Assembly (NCBI RefSeq): GCF_010093445.1
Contig: NZ_PDWW01000001.1
Coordinates: 334,300-398,299, forward strand
DNA length: 64,000 nt
Reading direction: 5' to 3'
From: Pseudoxanthomonas japonensis
GTDB taxonomy: Bacteria > Pseudomonadota > Gammaproteobacteria > Xanthomonadales > Xanthomonadaceae
Shown here: piece by piece, positions 49,643-60,044 of the stretch
Numbering within the stretch: position 1 is the stretch's first letter
Layout of the letters: every line of letters begins with the position of its first letter
Notes under the pieces: model-generated
What the model was told of the DNA's origin: nothing
Database searches by the model: none
What the model saw: the letters and a program-made list of their open reading frames with translations, nothing else
Position numbers and translations under genes: made by a program

Positions 49643-50447
49643 GGGCCAGTACCTCCACGCGCCGGTTCGGTTGCTCGCAGGCGATCCTGGCAGGCAGTGG
49701 AAGCGCGGTGTCGCAGGTCTTCAGCGGTTGCGACATGCCTGCGCCCAACGCGGTGACCATGGCCGGCGCGATGCCCTGTTCGATCAGCAGGCGGCGCACC
49801 GAGAGCGCACGTTGCTGGGAAAGCGTGCGGTTGTAGGCGTCGCTGCCGAGCAGGTCGGTATGTCCGATTACCTGCACCGATGCGACATCGCTGTCGTTCA
49901 GTTCGGCGGCGATCGCCGCGATCTGCTCGCGCCCGCCGGGCAGCAGGTCTTCGACGGCGTGGCGATCGAAGGCGAACAACGCATCGCCCGACAGTTCGAA
50001 CCGGCTGGTCGCTGCCGCCGGCGCGGCGGCAGGTACGTCCAGCAGCGCGGCGCATGCGGCGGGCGACCAGTGGAAGCTTCGCCCCGTGTAGTCGCGGTCG
50101 AACACGACCTTGTACTGGCAGGTGGTCACGCCCTGCGCCGTGCGGAAGTGGAACAGGTAGTCCCACTCGCGCGCGCGCAGGCCTTCGCGGAAGTGCGGAC
50201 GCCCCAGCAGATCGTACAACTGCGGCTTGGTGACCCCGGCACCGATGGCGCGCAGGTTGTCGCGGTTGGGGAACGTCCCGTCATCGAGCAGCACGTCGGC
50301 CGGATCGGGAAACACGATCTCGCCCGCGGCGCCTGCAGGCGAAAGGTCGCGGCTGACATGGCGCGTGCCGCACGCGCTCAGCGCCAGCCCCGCGGCGCAG
50401 GCGATCCACAGCGGCACCGCGGGCCAGCGCTTGGACGACAGGAACAT
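49629..50447 (-). CDS. TpgA-like lipoprotein (BamE-like plus OmpA domain)
   Basis: The protein has 272 residues from ATG 50447, chosen because AAGGAG lies seven bases before it. A lipobox (LALSAC) leads to a domain resembling BamE/SmpA (VTKPQLYDLLGRPHFREGLR, WDYLFHFRT). A C-terminal OmpA-like peptidoglycan-binding domain follows (FAFDRHAVEDLLPGG, VQVIGHTDLLGSDAYNRTLS, QQRALSVRRLLIEQ). This two-domain layout is that of TpgA, which binds the trimeric adhesin AtaA in Acinetobacter Tol 5. It follows the adhesin gene by 40 bp. Confidence 0.85.
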   Translation of the reverse strand: MFLSSKRWPAVPLWIACAAGLALSACGTRHVSRDLSPAGAAGEIVFPDPADVLLDDGTFPNRDNLRAIGAGVTKPQLYDLLGRPHFREGLRAREWDYLFHFRTAQGVTTCQYKVVFDRDYTGRSFHWSPAACAALLDVPAAAPAAATSRFELSGDALFAFDRHAVEDLLPGGREQIAAIAAELNDSDVASVQVIGHTDLLGSDAYNRTLSQQRALSVRRLLIEQGIAPAMVTALGAGMSQPLKTCDTALPLPARIACEQPNRRVEVLAHGTR

Positions 50448-50487
50448 CAGCGGACTCCTTGAAGAGCGGAAGGGGCGGGTCATGCGA

Positions 50488-53400
50488 TCACCACTGCAGG
50501 CCGGCGCCGACCGAGAAACCCCAGTCGCGCGTGGTGTTGCCGGTGGCCTGTGCCTTGTAGACCCAGCGACCGTTGTCGGTGATCGTCGACAGGCCGAACG
50601 CCATGCCGTATTCGCCCTGGTAACCACCGAACGCGACCGACAGCATGCTCTTGCCGGGCAGGTAGGCCTGCGGCAGGCCGGCCATCGCCATCGCCGATGC
50701 GGTGCCGCCGCGATAGCCGCGTTCGAGGTTCCACATGTCGCCGTCGAACCGGGTGAAGCGGTCGTCCGTGTAGGCGTTGGCCTGGTTGATCGCGTAGTCC
50801 ACGCCGGCATCGAGCTGGTTGACGTTCACCGCATCGGTGCCGGCGATGCCGGGCGCCACGCCGCTGATCGTGCGGCCGCCGAGGTTCACCTCGCCGGTGG
50901 ACGTGCTGGTGCCCACGTAGGCGGCGTTGTAGCCGCGCTGTGCGCCCACCGTGGTGGCCGAGCCGCGGCCGAGCGCGACGCTGTTGTCGTGGCTGGCGAC
51001 GGCGCCCTGCCCGATCGCCGTGCTGTTGTCGCCGCTGGCCACCGACTGGTTGCCGACCGCCGTGCTGTTGTCGCCGCTGGCCACCGCGCCATTGCCGCCC
51101 GCGCTGGCGTTCGCACCGGTCGGCGCGGGCGCCACGTAGGTTTCTCCCTGCGTGATCCGGAATGGACCGCTGCCGCCGCGTTCGAGGTTCGTCACCCGGT
51201 TGTCGAACTGGTTCACCGTGGTGGTGAGATTGGCCACGCTGCCCTCGACATCGCCCACGCGCGTGTCCAGGTTGGTGATGTCGCCCTCGATGCGCACGAT
51301 GTCGCCCTGGATGTCCGTGATGTCGCCGCGGATGTCGACCAGGTCGCCTTCGATGGTGGCGATGCGGGCATCGGTGTAGGCATTCGCCTCGTTGATCGCA
51401 TGGGTGACGCCGCCCTGCAGCTGGCTGACGTTCACTGCGTCGGTCGCGGCGGAACCCGCAGCGACCCCGGTGAGCTGGCGCCCGCCGATGTTCATCTCGC
51501 CGCTGGAGCTGCTGCTGCCGACATAGGCACCCTGGTAGTCGGCGCGCGCACCGACCGTGGTCGCCGACCCGGCGCCCAGCGCGATGCTGTTCTCGTGCGA
51601 GGCCACTGCGCCCGCGCCGAGGGCGAGCGCATTCAGCGAGAGGGCCTGGGAGCCGGCACCGAGCGCCATGCTGTCGTCCTCGGTCGCGCGTGCGCCACGG
51701 CCCATCGCGACCGCGTCCTGGCCGTCGGAGGTGGCATCCTTGCCCAGCGCCATCGCGTCTTCGCCGGTGGCGCCCTCGCCCAGCTGGTTGCCGCCGCCCA
51801 GCGAATTGACGCCGTAGTAGCGCGTCGGTGGCGTGAACCCGCTGGTGATCTCGTTGCGCACCTGGCGCAACTGTTCTTCCGTTGCGGCACGCCCCGCCGT
51901 GGCGAAGGTCGGATCGAACAGCGTCCTGTTCGACAGCCCGGCCAGGGTGTTGCTGGTACCGCTCAACACCACGTTGCCGCTGGTCAACCCGCTGCCGGAC
52001 ACCACGGTGGTCGTGGTACCGCCGATGACGGTCAGGCCACCACTGCCCAGGGCCACGTTGGTGCCCACGGTGACGCCCGCACTGTTCAGCACCGTCTGGC
52101 CGGTGGTGACGCTGCCGCTGGCGCTCAGGTCCAGCGTGTCGCTCAGGGTGACGTCCACCACGCCGTCGTCGTCCACGCCGGTCTGCGACACCGCGATGTT
52201 CGCGTTGCCGCTTTCGAAACGAACCCGTCCGTCCGGACCGATGTTGGCGGTGTTGCCGGCAGCGTCGGTCGCGTTCCAGCCGGCGTTGGCTACCGTTTCC
52301 ACCGCCGTCAGCTGGCTGACATTGACCGCGTCGGTCGCCGCCACGCCGGCCGCCACGTTGGTGATGACCGTGCCGCCCGCATCGATGCCGGCGGTGGTCA
52401 CGCTGGGTCCACCCGTGATGGTCAGGCCACTGTCGTCGACCACGGTGTTGCCGGCCGTCACGCTGTCCACGTCGAGGTCGCGGTTGAGCGCGATCTCGAC
52501 GACACCGTCATCGTCGGCGCCGGTCTGGGACACGGCGAGGTTGGCGTCGCCCTGGAACCGCACCGTGCCGCCGGGGCCGATGTTGGCCGTGTTGCCGGCA
52601 GCGTCGGTCGCGTTCCAGCCGGCGTTGGCCACCTGGTCAACCCGTTGCAGCTGCTCTTCCGTCGCTGCGCGTCCCTCGGTGGCGAAGGTCGGGTCGGTCA
52701 GCGTGGTGTTCGACAGGCCGGTGACGTCATTGCTTACGCCGCTCACGACGACCGAGCCACTGGTGAGTCCATCGCCATTGACCACGGTCGTTGTCGTGCC
52801 GCCGATCACGCTGAGGCCGGCGTTGCCCAGGGTCACGGTCGTACCCACCGCCACGCCCGCACCGTTCATCGCGGTGTCGCCGATGGTCACGCTGCCCGCC
52901 GCGGTCAGGTCCAGGGTATTGCTCAGCGTGATATCCACCACGCCGTCGTCGTCCACGCCCGTCTGCGACACCACGATGTTCGCGTCGCCGCTTTCGAACG
53001 TGACCGTCCCGTTCGGGCCGATGTTGGCCGTGTTGCCAGCAGCGTCGGTCGCGTTCCAGCCGGCGTTGGCGGCGCTGCCTACCAGGGCAAGCTGGTCTTC
53101 GGTCGCCGCCTGGCCGCTGGTGAAGTTGTCCGGATCCCACGTCGTGTTGGTCAGGCCGCCGATGGTGCCGGTGTCGCCGCTGATCACGATCGGGTTCGCG
53201 CCGCCCACCGAGATCGCATTGCCGCCGATGGCCGTCGTGCCGTTCGCATCGGTCACGCCGATCGTGCCCGCGCCCACCGTGCTTACGTTGCCCGCGCCGT
53301 CATCGACGGTCAGGCCATCGGTATCGAGCGTGCTGTCGCCGGCGGTCACGCTGTCCACGTCGAGGTCGCGGTTGAGTGCGATCTCGACCACGCCGTCATC

Positions 53401-56400
53401 GTCCGCGCCGGTCTGCGTCACCGCCAGGTTGGCATCGCCCTGGAACGTCACCGTTCCGTTCGGGCCGATGTTGGCCGCGTTGCCGTCGGCATCGGTCACG
53501 TTCCAGCCGGCGTTGGCGGCCGTGGAAACGGCGCGCAATTGCGCCACGTTCACCGCATCGGCATCCTCCGAGCCCGCCGCCACACCGGTGATCTGCCGGG
53601 TGACGCCGGCCGCGGCATTACCCACCGACACCGCCCCGCGTGAACTCGTCCAGACCGCATTCCCGCTCGTCGACGCCGCTCCCGTGGCCGGATCGTACCC
53701 GGCGACCCCGGCCTGACGATCCGCAACGGAAGCCGAGCCCAGCGCGACAGAGCGGTCGGCGGATGCCGTGCTTCCGCCACCCAAGGCGGTTGCATAAATG
53801 CCCGAAGCGTTCGCGCCGTAGCCCAGTGCCGTGGAGGCCTGTCCCGTCGCCTGGCTTTCATAGCCGGACGCGAACGCGTAGTACGAAGAGGCCATCGCAT
53901 TCTCGCCGATGGCCATCGCCCAGAATGGCGCGGCATTGGCGTTGGTGCCGATGGCGACATTGCCATTGGAGCCTGCAAACGCCCCCATACCGATGGCCGT
54001 GCCGCCTTGGGTGGACGCACCATCGCCAATCGCGATGGCGCTTGCGCCGGGGCTTCCCATCAGGGTTTGTGCGTTGCGTCCGATCGCGACATCGCCGGCG
54101 CTTGATGCCCGGCTTTCGCCAATCGACACGCTGCCGATCCCGAGCGCCGTGCTGCCATAGCCCAGCGCAGTGGCCCCAACGCCGTTGGCGGAGGCAAACG
54201 CCCCTGCCGCCAGGGCATTCACTGCCGTCGCACCATCATTGGCATGGTTGCTGCCGGCACCCGTCGCGCTGGAGTTCACGCTGAAGTAATGCGTCTGCGT
54301 CGCCTGCAGCTGCGACACGTTCACCGCGTCGGTCGGTGCCGTGCCAGCGGCGACGTTGGTGATCGCCGTGCCGCCGGCATCGATGCCCGCCGTGGTCACG
54401 CTCGGGCCGCCGTCGATGACCAAGCCGGTGTTGCCCAGCACCACGTCCGTACCGATCGCCACCCCACTGGTGTCGAGGAAGGTGTCGCCGGCGGTCACGC
54501 TGTCCACGTCGAGGTCGCGGTTGAGTGCGATCTCCACCACGCCGTCGTCGTCCACGCCGGTCTGCGTCACCGCCAGGTTGGCATCGCCCTGGAACGTCAC
54601 CGTTCCGTTCGGGCCGATGTTCGCCGTGTTGCCGTCGGCATCGGTCATGTTCCAGCCGGCGGTCGCCAACCCCTGCACCGCGGTCAACTGCGCCACGTTC
54701 ACCGCATCGGTGGGCGCCGCGCCGGCGGCCACACCCGTGATCTGGCGCGTCGCGCTGGTGCCGTTGCCCACGCTGACCGCACCCAGCGTGCTCCGCCAGG
54801 TGGGCGTGGAGGCCGTGGAAGCGGCTCCGGTGGCGGGATCGTAACCGGCCACGCCGGCGGCGACGGTCGCCCTCGAACCATAGCCCAGGGCCACGCCGGT
54901 ATTTGCAGTGACCACCGCGTTGCGTCCGAACGCAGCGCCGTCGATCACGCCTGCGCCCACGCTCGCCCCCCGTCCCAGCGCGATGGCATTCGCTTCGACG
55001 GCCGACGCATCGGTGCCGATGGCGATCGCATTGCCGCCCCCTGCCGCACCAGACCCTCCGGCAATGGCACCATCACCCAGCGCAATGCTCTGCACGCCCA
55101 CAGCGCTGGATTCACGGCCCAGTGCGACCGCGCCTTCGCGCGTACTGCGGGCACTGGTGCCGATAGCAATCGCATCGCCGACACCCGAGGCCGTTGCCGA
55201 ACTCAGTGCGCCATTGCCGAGGGCGACATTGCCCGATCCGTTGGTGGCCTGTGCGCCAGCCCCCATGGCCAGGCCGTTGGCGCTGGATGCCGCCGCGTTG
55301 ACGCCTGCCGCCAGCGCGTTTGTGCCGGTGGCACCATCGTTGGCGTAGTTTCCACCGACCACGCCGTTGTCGTTGACGCTGTAGTAGTGCGCCTGCGCCG
55401 CCTGCAGCTGCGACACGTTGACCGCATCGGTGGCGTTCGCACCTGCCGCGACATTGGTGATCCGGCGTTCGCTGCCTGAAGACCCCACGGAGACTTCGCC
55501 GATCGGCGTCACGCCGGCAATGTCCGCCGCGTTGCCCGTGGGCGAGTAGGCCGCGTCGGCCAGCGTGCTGCCATCGGCCATACTGTTTGCGCCCAGTGCC
55601 ACGCTGTCTTCGGCAGACACGATCGCCCCGGTGCCCATGGCGACACTGCGTCCTGCCAGGGCCTGCGCCTCCGCGCCCACCGCGACCGCGTCATCGGCGC
55701 CGACGACCGCCCAGTTGCCGATGGCCACGGTCTGGTTGCGCGCCACCGGCGATCCGGCAACAGGATTGCCATCGCGATCGACGATCTCGCCCGTATCAGG
55801 ATCCATGAAGTAGCCGGTGCCCGCGGCACGACCAATGGCCACGTTGTCGTTGCCCGTGGTTCCCGCGCCCGCGGACGCGCCCGAGGCGACGTTGTAGTCA
55901 CCCGTCGTGTAATAGCCTGCACCGCTGCCGGTGGCCACGTTCGCATTGCCCGTCGTCAAGAGCCCTGCAAGGTATCCGACCGCCACATTGGCATTGCCCT
56001 GGGTTGCCGAACCCGCACCAGCGCCCAGCGTGGCGTTGTTGTCGCCCCCTGCGAATGCACCCGCGCCAAACCCGACATAGGCGTTCTGGTTGCCCGTGGA
56101 TTGCGCGCCGGCATCCTCGCCGAACAGCGCGTTGTGCGTTCCCGTCGAACCCCTGCCGGCCCCGTTGCCGATCGCGGCCGTCCCGACCCCCGTCGCCATG
56201 GCGTTGTAGCCGATCGCGACGCTGCGTGCGCCCGAGGCACTGGCGTCAACGCCTGCGGCCAGCGCATTGATGCCGGTCGCACCGTCGTTGTTGTAGTTGC
56301 CACCCACCACGCCGCCGTCGTTGACGCTGTAGTAGTGCGTCTGCGCCGCTTGCAACTGCGCCACGTTCACCGCATCGGTGTCGTCCATGCCCGCGGCGAC

Positions 56401-58320
56401 GTTGGTGATCTGCCGCGTCTGGCCGGCGCCACCCACGCTGACCGCCGCCAGCGTGCTGGTCCAGGTGGCGGATGTGTCGTCCGAAGCCAGGCCGGTACGC
56501 GGATCGTAGCCCGCGGTGCCCGCCGCCGTAGTGGCCACGGAGCGGCTGCCCAATGCCACGCCGTCGTCGACGCTCGCGATGGCGCGATAGCCGATCGAAA
56601 TGGCGCGGTCGCCACTCGCGCTCGCGCCATCACTCATGCTCGTGGTGGCGTAGTCGCCGCCGCCGATGGCGATGGATTGCTCGCCGATCGCGCGCGAACC
56701 CCCACCGATCGCCACCGCGCTTTCCTCCGCCGCGGTAGCCAGCACACCGACGGCGGTCGAGGCCGCGCCGGAGGCCAGCGCACTGCTGCCCACGGCCAGG
56801 CTGTCGGAGCCCGATGCCGTCGACAGGTCGCCGATGGCGATGGCCCAGTAGTTGGACGCGGTGGATCGCGTGCCGAGAGCGAGACTCAGGTACTGCGTGG
56901 CACGGGCGTTGTAGCCGATCGCCACTGCGCCTTCGATGGCGCCGGTCCCGGTTGCCGTGGCGCCCGTGCCGATCGCGATGGTGTTCTGCGTATTCGCGCT
57001 GCTGTCGCCCACCGAGATGCTGCCGGTTGCGGCCGCCGTGGCGCCCCAGCCCAGCGCGGTGGAGCGCGCACCTTGCGCGCGCGCCGCGTCGGCCGGTGCA
57101 TCGGCGCCACTGATCGCGGTGGCGTCGGTGGCCGAAGCCGATGCGTTGCGGCCCACGGCGACGCTGTTGGCGGCACCGGCCGTGCTGTCGCCGACGGCGA
57201 CGCTGTATGTCCCCGCCGCACTGCTGCCGAAGCCCAACGCCGTGCCGCCGAGACCGGCCGCCTGGCTGGAGGCGCCGACGGCCGTGCCCTGCTGCGAGGC
57301 GACGGTGCTGGCGCGGCCGATCGCCACCGCCTCGTCGGCCAGCGCTTGCGTATTGCTGCCGATGTTGACCGAATGGCTGTAGGACGACGCCGTCATCCCG
57401 ACCGGATTGCCGTTGGCATCGAGCTGCGCCCGCGTTCCGGCATGGTCGCCGATGGCCACGTTGTGGCTGCCCGTCACGAGCGCGCCCGCGCCTGCGCCCT
57501 GGGCTACGTTGAAACTGCCGTTGGCCGCCGCAAAGGCGTAGTTGCCAGCGGCCACGTTGAAGCTGCCCTGGCTCGTCAGACCCGTGTTGTAGCCGGCATA
57601 GGCGTTGCGGGTGCCGTTGGTTTCGGCGCCGGCCTGGTAGCCGACATAGGTATTCTCCGCGCCAACGCTCGTTGCGCCCGCATTGGCACCGACGAAGGTG
57701 GAGCGTGCGACGTTGGTGGCATTCATGCCCGCTTGCGAGCCGATCGCGACCGATTCCACCGACCCGTTCGCGCTGCCGCTCGACGAGGACAGCGCACCTG
57801 CGCCAATGGCGACATCGCGCGCATTCGCGCGCGCCTCGTTGCCCATGGCGTAGGCCAGCTCGCCCAGGGCATCGGCGCCGGCGCCCAGCGCCACGCTGTA
57901 GCGGCCGGTCGCCACGGCCTGCAGGCCGATGGCGGTGGCGCTCAAACCGGTGGCCTGGGCGCGGTCGCCGATCGCCACGGACGATGAGGTGCCCGCGAGC
58001 ACGTCGATGCCGATCGCGACCGCGCTCGTGCCCCCCGCCACCGCGCCCTGGCCACACGCGACCTGGTCGCCCGCCGCACTGGCATTGCCGACAGCGACAC
58101 CGGTCGCCGGATCCCGGCACACGGCATCCAGCGCCAGCGCGCGGTCCGGACACGCGCCAAGCGCCAGCAGCACCGCGGCGGCGACGGCATTGACGTGCGT
58201 GCGGTCTCCCGCCAACGCCATGCGGACCGGCCCCACGCCTCCAGGCCGCTTGGCGAACTCGGATGCCACCACCCACCGGCCCAGCGTCGGACGCCAGACC
58301 TTGCGAAAGATCCTGTTCAT
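50488..58320 (-). CDS. Trimeric autotransporter adhesin (YadA/Hia type)
   Basis: The protein has 2,610 residues from ATG 58320. It begins with an extended signal peptide region (MNRIFRKVWRPTLGRWVVAS) and a cleavage site near ALALDAVC. A long head follows of YadA-type repeats (patterns such as SVAIGDRAQATG, NVAIGDHAGT, DGVALGSRSVA). Then come connector units (VNVSQLQAAQTHYYSVND), stalk repeats WN-TDA-GN-ANIGP, and short coiled-coil stalk segments near the C-terminus. The last 75-90 residues are the YadA anchor (GTASAMAMAGLPQAYLPGKS, GEYGMAFGLSTITDNGRWVY) ending GLQW. It is an outer-membrane surface fibre for attachment and biofilm, first gene of a four-gene operon. Confidence 0.96.
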   Translation of the reverse strand: MNRIFRKVWRPTLGRWVVASEFAKRPGGVGPVRMALAGDRTHVNAVAAAVLLALGACPDRALALDAVCRDPATGVAVGNASAAGDQVACGQGAVAGGTSAVAIGIDVLAGTSSSVAIGDRAQATGLSATAIGLQAVATGRYSVALGAGADALGELAYAMGNEARANARDVAIGAGALSSSSGSANGSVESVAIGSQAGMNATNVARSTFVGANAGATSVGAENTYVGYQAGAETNGTRNAYAGYNTGLTSQGSFNVAAGNYAFAAANGSFNVAQGAGAGALVTGSHNVAIGDHAGTRAQLDANGNPVGMTASSYSHSVNIGSNTQALADEAVAIGRASTVASQQGTAVGASSQAAGLGGTALGFGSSAAGTYSVAVGDSTAGAANSVAVGRNASASATDATAISGADAPADAARAQGARSTALGWGATAAATGSISVGDSSANTQNTIAIGTGATATGTGAIEGAVAIGYNARATQYLSLALGTRSTASNYWAIAIGDLSTASGSDSLAVGSSALASGAASTAVGVLATAAEESAVAIGGGSRAIGEQSIAIGGGDYATTSMSDGASASGDRAISIGYRAIASVDDGVALGSRSVATTAAGTAGYDPRTGLASDDTSATWTSTLAAVSVGGAGQTRQITNVAAGMDDTDAVNVAQLQAAQTHYYSVNDGGVVGGNYNNDGATGINALAAGVDASASGARSVAIGYNAMATGVGTAAIGNGAGRGSTGTHNALFGEDAGAQSTGNQNAYVGFGAGAFAGGDNNATLGAGAGSATQGNANVAVGYLAGLLTTGNANVATGSGAGYYTTGDYNVASGASAGAGTTGNDNVAIGRAAGTGYFMDPDTGEIVDRDGNPVAGSPVARNQTVAIGNWAVVGADDAVAVGAEAQALAGRSVAMGTGAIVSAEDSVALGANSMADGSTLADAAYSPTGNAADIAGVTPIGEVSVGSSGSERRITNVAAGANATDAVNVSQLQAAQAHYYSVNDNGVVGGNYANDGATGTNALAAGVNAAASSANGLAMGAGAQATNGSGNVALGNGALSSATASGVGDAIAIGTSARSTREGAVALGRESSAVGVQSIALGDGAIAGGSGAAGGGNAIAIGTDASAVEANAIALGRGASVGAGVIDGAAFGRNAVVTANTGVALGYGSRATVAAGVAGYDPATGAASTASTPTWRSTLGAVSVGNGTSATRQITGVAAGAAPTDAVNVAQLTAVQGLATAGWNMTDADGNTANIGPNGTVTFQGDANLAVTQTGVDDDGVVEIALNRDLDVDSVTAGDTFLDTSGVAIGTDVVLGNTGLVIDGGPSVTTAGIDAGGTAITNVAAGTAPTDAVNVSQLQATQTHYFSVNSSATGAGSNHANDGATAVNALAAGAFASANGVGATALGYGSTALGIGSVSIGESRASSAGDVAIGRNAQTLMGSPGASAIAIGDGASTQGGTAIGMGAFAGSNGNVAIGTNANAAPFWAMAIGENAMASSYYAFASGYESQATGQASTALGYGANASGIYATALGGGSTASADRSVALGSASVADRQAGVAGYDPATGAASTSGNAVWTSSRGAVSVGNAAAGVTRQITGVAAGSEDADAVNVAQLRAVSTAANAGWNVTDADGNAANIGPNGTVTFQGDANLAVTQTGADDDGVVEIALNRDLDVDSVTAGDSTLDTDGLTVDDGAGNVSTVGAGTIGVTDANGTTAIGGNAISVGGANPIVISGDTGTIGGLTNTTWDPDNFTSGQAATEDQLALVGSAANAGWNATDAAGNTANIGPNGTVTFESGDANIVVSQTGVDDDGVVDITLSNTLDLTAAGSVTIGDTAMNGAGVAVGTTVTLGNAGLSVIGGTTTTVVNGDGLTSGSVVVSGVSNDVTGLSNTTLTDPTFATEGRAATEEQLQRVDQVANAGWNATDAAGNTANIGPGGTVRFQGDANLAVSQTGADDDGVVEIALNRDLDVDSVTAGNTVVDDSGLTITGGPSVTTAGIDAGGTVITNVAAGVAATDAVNVSQLTAVETVANAGWNATDAAGNTANIGPDGRVRFESGNANIAVSQTGVDDDGVVDVTLSDTLDLSASGSVTTGQTVLNSAGVTVGTNVALGSGGLTVIGGTTTTVVSGSGLTSGNVVLSGTSNTLAGLSNRTLFDPTFATAGRAATEEQLRQVRNEITSGFTPPTRYYGVNSLGGGNQLGEGATGEDAMALGKDATSDGQDAVAMGRGARATEDDSMALGAGSQALSLNALALGAGAVASHENSIALGAGSATTVGARADYQGAYVGSSSSSGEMNIGGRQLTGVAAGSAATDAVNVSQLQGGVTHAINEANAYTDARIATIEGDLVDIRGDITDIQGDIVRIEGDITNLDTRVGDVEGSVANLTTTVNQFDNRVTNLERGGSGPFRITQGETYVAPAPTGANASAGGNGAVASGDNSTAVGNQSVASGDNSTAIGQGAVASHDNSVALGRGSATTVGAQRGYNAAYVGTSTSTGEVNLGGRTISGVAPGIAGTDAVNVNQLDAGVDYAINQANAYTDDRFTRFDGDMWNLERGYRGGTASAMAMAGLPQAYLPGKSMLSVAFGGYQGEYGMAFGLSTITDNGRWVYKAQATGNTTRDWGFSVGAGLQW
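52110..54670 (-). repeat. Near-identical stalk repeats inside the adhesin gene
   Basis: At least five units of about 180-220 bp encode WN-TDA-GN-ANIGP followed by GDAN and QTG-DDDGVV, in two subtypes (NRDLDVDSVTAG and LDLxxxGSVT). Approximate positions are 52110-52290, 52440-52640, 52860-53080, 53330-53520 and 54470-54670. Long stretches are nearly identical in DNA, so slippage or recombination could change stalk length, and assemblies may collapse here. Confidence 0.75.
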
Positions 58321-58524
58321 GCATTCCCCCTTGCTTGTATCTCCGCGTCTTGCCGACACGCGAAAATTTGTGATGGATGTCTCGTAAAGCGCCCGTTTTT
58401 GATCGTATTCGTGACAAGCGCGGGGCACAGGACATCGGGGGCTGGGCAGGAGCCCCTCCCTCCGCTCAGGCCGGTGCAACGGGCACCCGACGCGAGGGCA
58501 GGGACCGGCCACTAGAATCCGCAC
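58321..58524. other. Divergent promoter region of adhesin and cardiolipin synthase
   Basis: About 200 bases between divergent starts. No gene is seen. Both promoters should be here; a purine stretch (GGGGGAATG on the minus strand) precedes the adhesin start. Confidence 0.5.
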
Positions 58525-59979
58525 ATGTCGGAATTCCTCAACGCGCTGCGCGAGGCCTGGTCCTCGCTTCCCCACCTTGGCTGGTGGATCACCCTGGCCT
58601 GGCTGCTGTACCTGGTACCGCTGTGCGCCTGGATCGTCCTGCAGAAGCGCGAGCCGGTCGCCACGCTCAGCTGGTTGCTGTCGCTGGCACTGCTGCCCTA
58701 TGTCGGCTACCTGATCTATTTCCTGCTCGGTCCGCAGCGCATCAAGCGGCACCAGTTGAGGCGCACGCGCTCACGCGAGGGCGTGGAGAGCTACGAGGTG
58801 TTCGCGCCGGCCGACGGCAACAGCGCCGAGTTGCCGATGCTGGCGCAGAAGACGACGGGACTGCCGCCTTCCTCGGCGACGTCCGTGCAGCAGCTGGTGG
58901 ACGGCTGCGCCACGTACCAGGCCATCCTGGACGCCATCGCCGCCGCGGAAAACCACATCCACCTCGAGTACTACATCTTCAACGGCGACCGCACCGGCCA
59001 GCGCATTCTCGAAGCGCTCACACGGAAAGCGCGCGAGGGCGTCAAGGTCCGCCTGCTGCTGGATGCCGTCGGTTCGAACCGCCTGAAGAGCCGCGCGCTG
59101 CGCGCATTGATCGAGGCGGGTGGCGAGCACGCCTGGTTCCATCCGACGCGATTCCGGCCTTTCACCCGGCCATGGCTGAACCTGCGCACGCATCGCAAGA
59201 TCGTCGTGGTCGACGGGTGCATCGCCTTCACCGGCGGCATCAATGTCACCGACGACGAGGACGAATCGCTGCGCGACGACGCGTTTCGCGACCTGCACCT
59301 GCGCCTGGAAGGCGAGATCGTGCGCAGCATCCAGCAGGTGTTCGTCGAGGACTGGGTCTACGCAACCGGGCAGCAGCGCAAGGATTTCCACGGCACGCGC
59401 CTGTGGAGTGCGAGCGATGCGAACGTGCGGGGCGGCATCGCCGTGCAGGCGCTGGTCTCGGGACCGGACTCCGCCTGGGAGCCGATCCATCGCGCGAAGG
59501 TCGCCGCGATCCACGAGGCGCGGCAACGCGTATGGCTGGTGACGCCGTACTTCGTGCCTGGCGAAGCGGCGCGGATGGCGTTGACGTCGGCGGCGCTCGG
59601 CGGGCTCGACGTGCGCCTGGTGGTGCCCAAGGTGAGCGACTCCCGCCTGGTCACGCTGGCGGCCCGCTCCTACTTCGAAGAGCTGCTGGCGGCAGGCGTG
59701 AAGGTGTACGAGTACGGGCCGCGGATGATGCACAGCAAGGCGCTGCTGTGCGACGACGCACTGGCCATCATCGGCAGCGCCAACTTCGACCACCGCAGCT
59801 TCCGGTTGAACTTCGAGATCTCCATGATGTTCCGCGATCGCGGTGTCGCCGGCGCGCTGGCGCAGTGGCTGGAGAGCGAGATCGCCGCCAGTGAACCCGT
59901 CCGGCTCCAGCGGCACCGCTCGCTCTGGCGCCACCGTCTGCCCGAAGCATTGGCGCGGCTGATGTCGCCCCTGCTGTGA
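58525..59979 (+). CDS. cls: Cardiolipin synthase
   Basis: This 484-residue phospholipase-D-superfamily enzyme joins two phosphatidylglycerols into cardiolipin. Two N-terminal membrane helices (about 20-40 and 50-68) are followed by two HKD motifs: His223, Lys225, Asp230 in HRKIVVVDG with FTGGINV, and His403, Lys405, Asp410 in HSKALLCDD with IIGSANFDHRSF. The length and pattern match ClsA. It is a single gene divergent from the adhesin operon. Confidence 0.96.
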   Translation: MSEFLNALREAWSSLPHLGWWITLAWLLYLVPLCAWIVLQKREPVATLSWLLSLALLPYVGYLIYFLLGPQRIKRHQLRRTRSREGVESYEVFAPADGNSAELPMLAQKTTGLPPSSATSVQQLVDGCATYQAILDAIAAAENHIHLEYYIFNGDRTGQRILEALTRKAREGVKVRLLLDAVGSNRLKSRALRALIEAGGEHAWFHPTRFRPFTRPWLNLRTHRKIVVVDGCIAFTGGINVTDDEDESLRDDAFRDLHLRLEGEIVRSIQQVFVEDWVYATGQQRKDFHGTRLWSASDANVRGGIAVQALVSGPDSAWEPIHRAKVAAIHEARQRVWLVTPYFVPGEAARMALTSAALGGLDVRLVVPKVSDSRLVTLAARSYFEELLAAGVKVYEYGPRMMHSKALLCDDALAIIGSANFDHRSFRLNFEISMMFRDRGVAGALAQWLESEIAASEPVRLQRHRSLWRHRLPEALARLMSPLL

Positions 59980-60044
59980 AGCGCCGCCAGCGTGAGCCCG
60001 GACGGAAGCGGTAAGATGCGCCCACCAGGCCCGGAGGGTGGACG

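Noticed and set aside
50227..53716. Very long plus-strand open frames opposite the adhesin gene
   Set aside because: They arise from the repetitive, G/C-rich antisense of the adhesin. Their residue make-up (runs of Arg, Ala, Val, Pro) matches no protein, and codon bias belongs to the minus strand.
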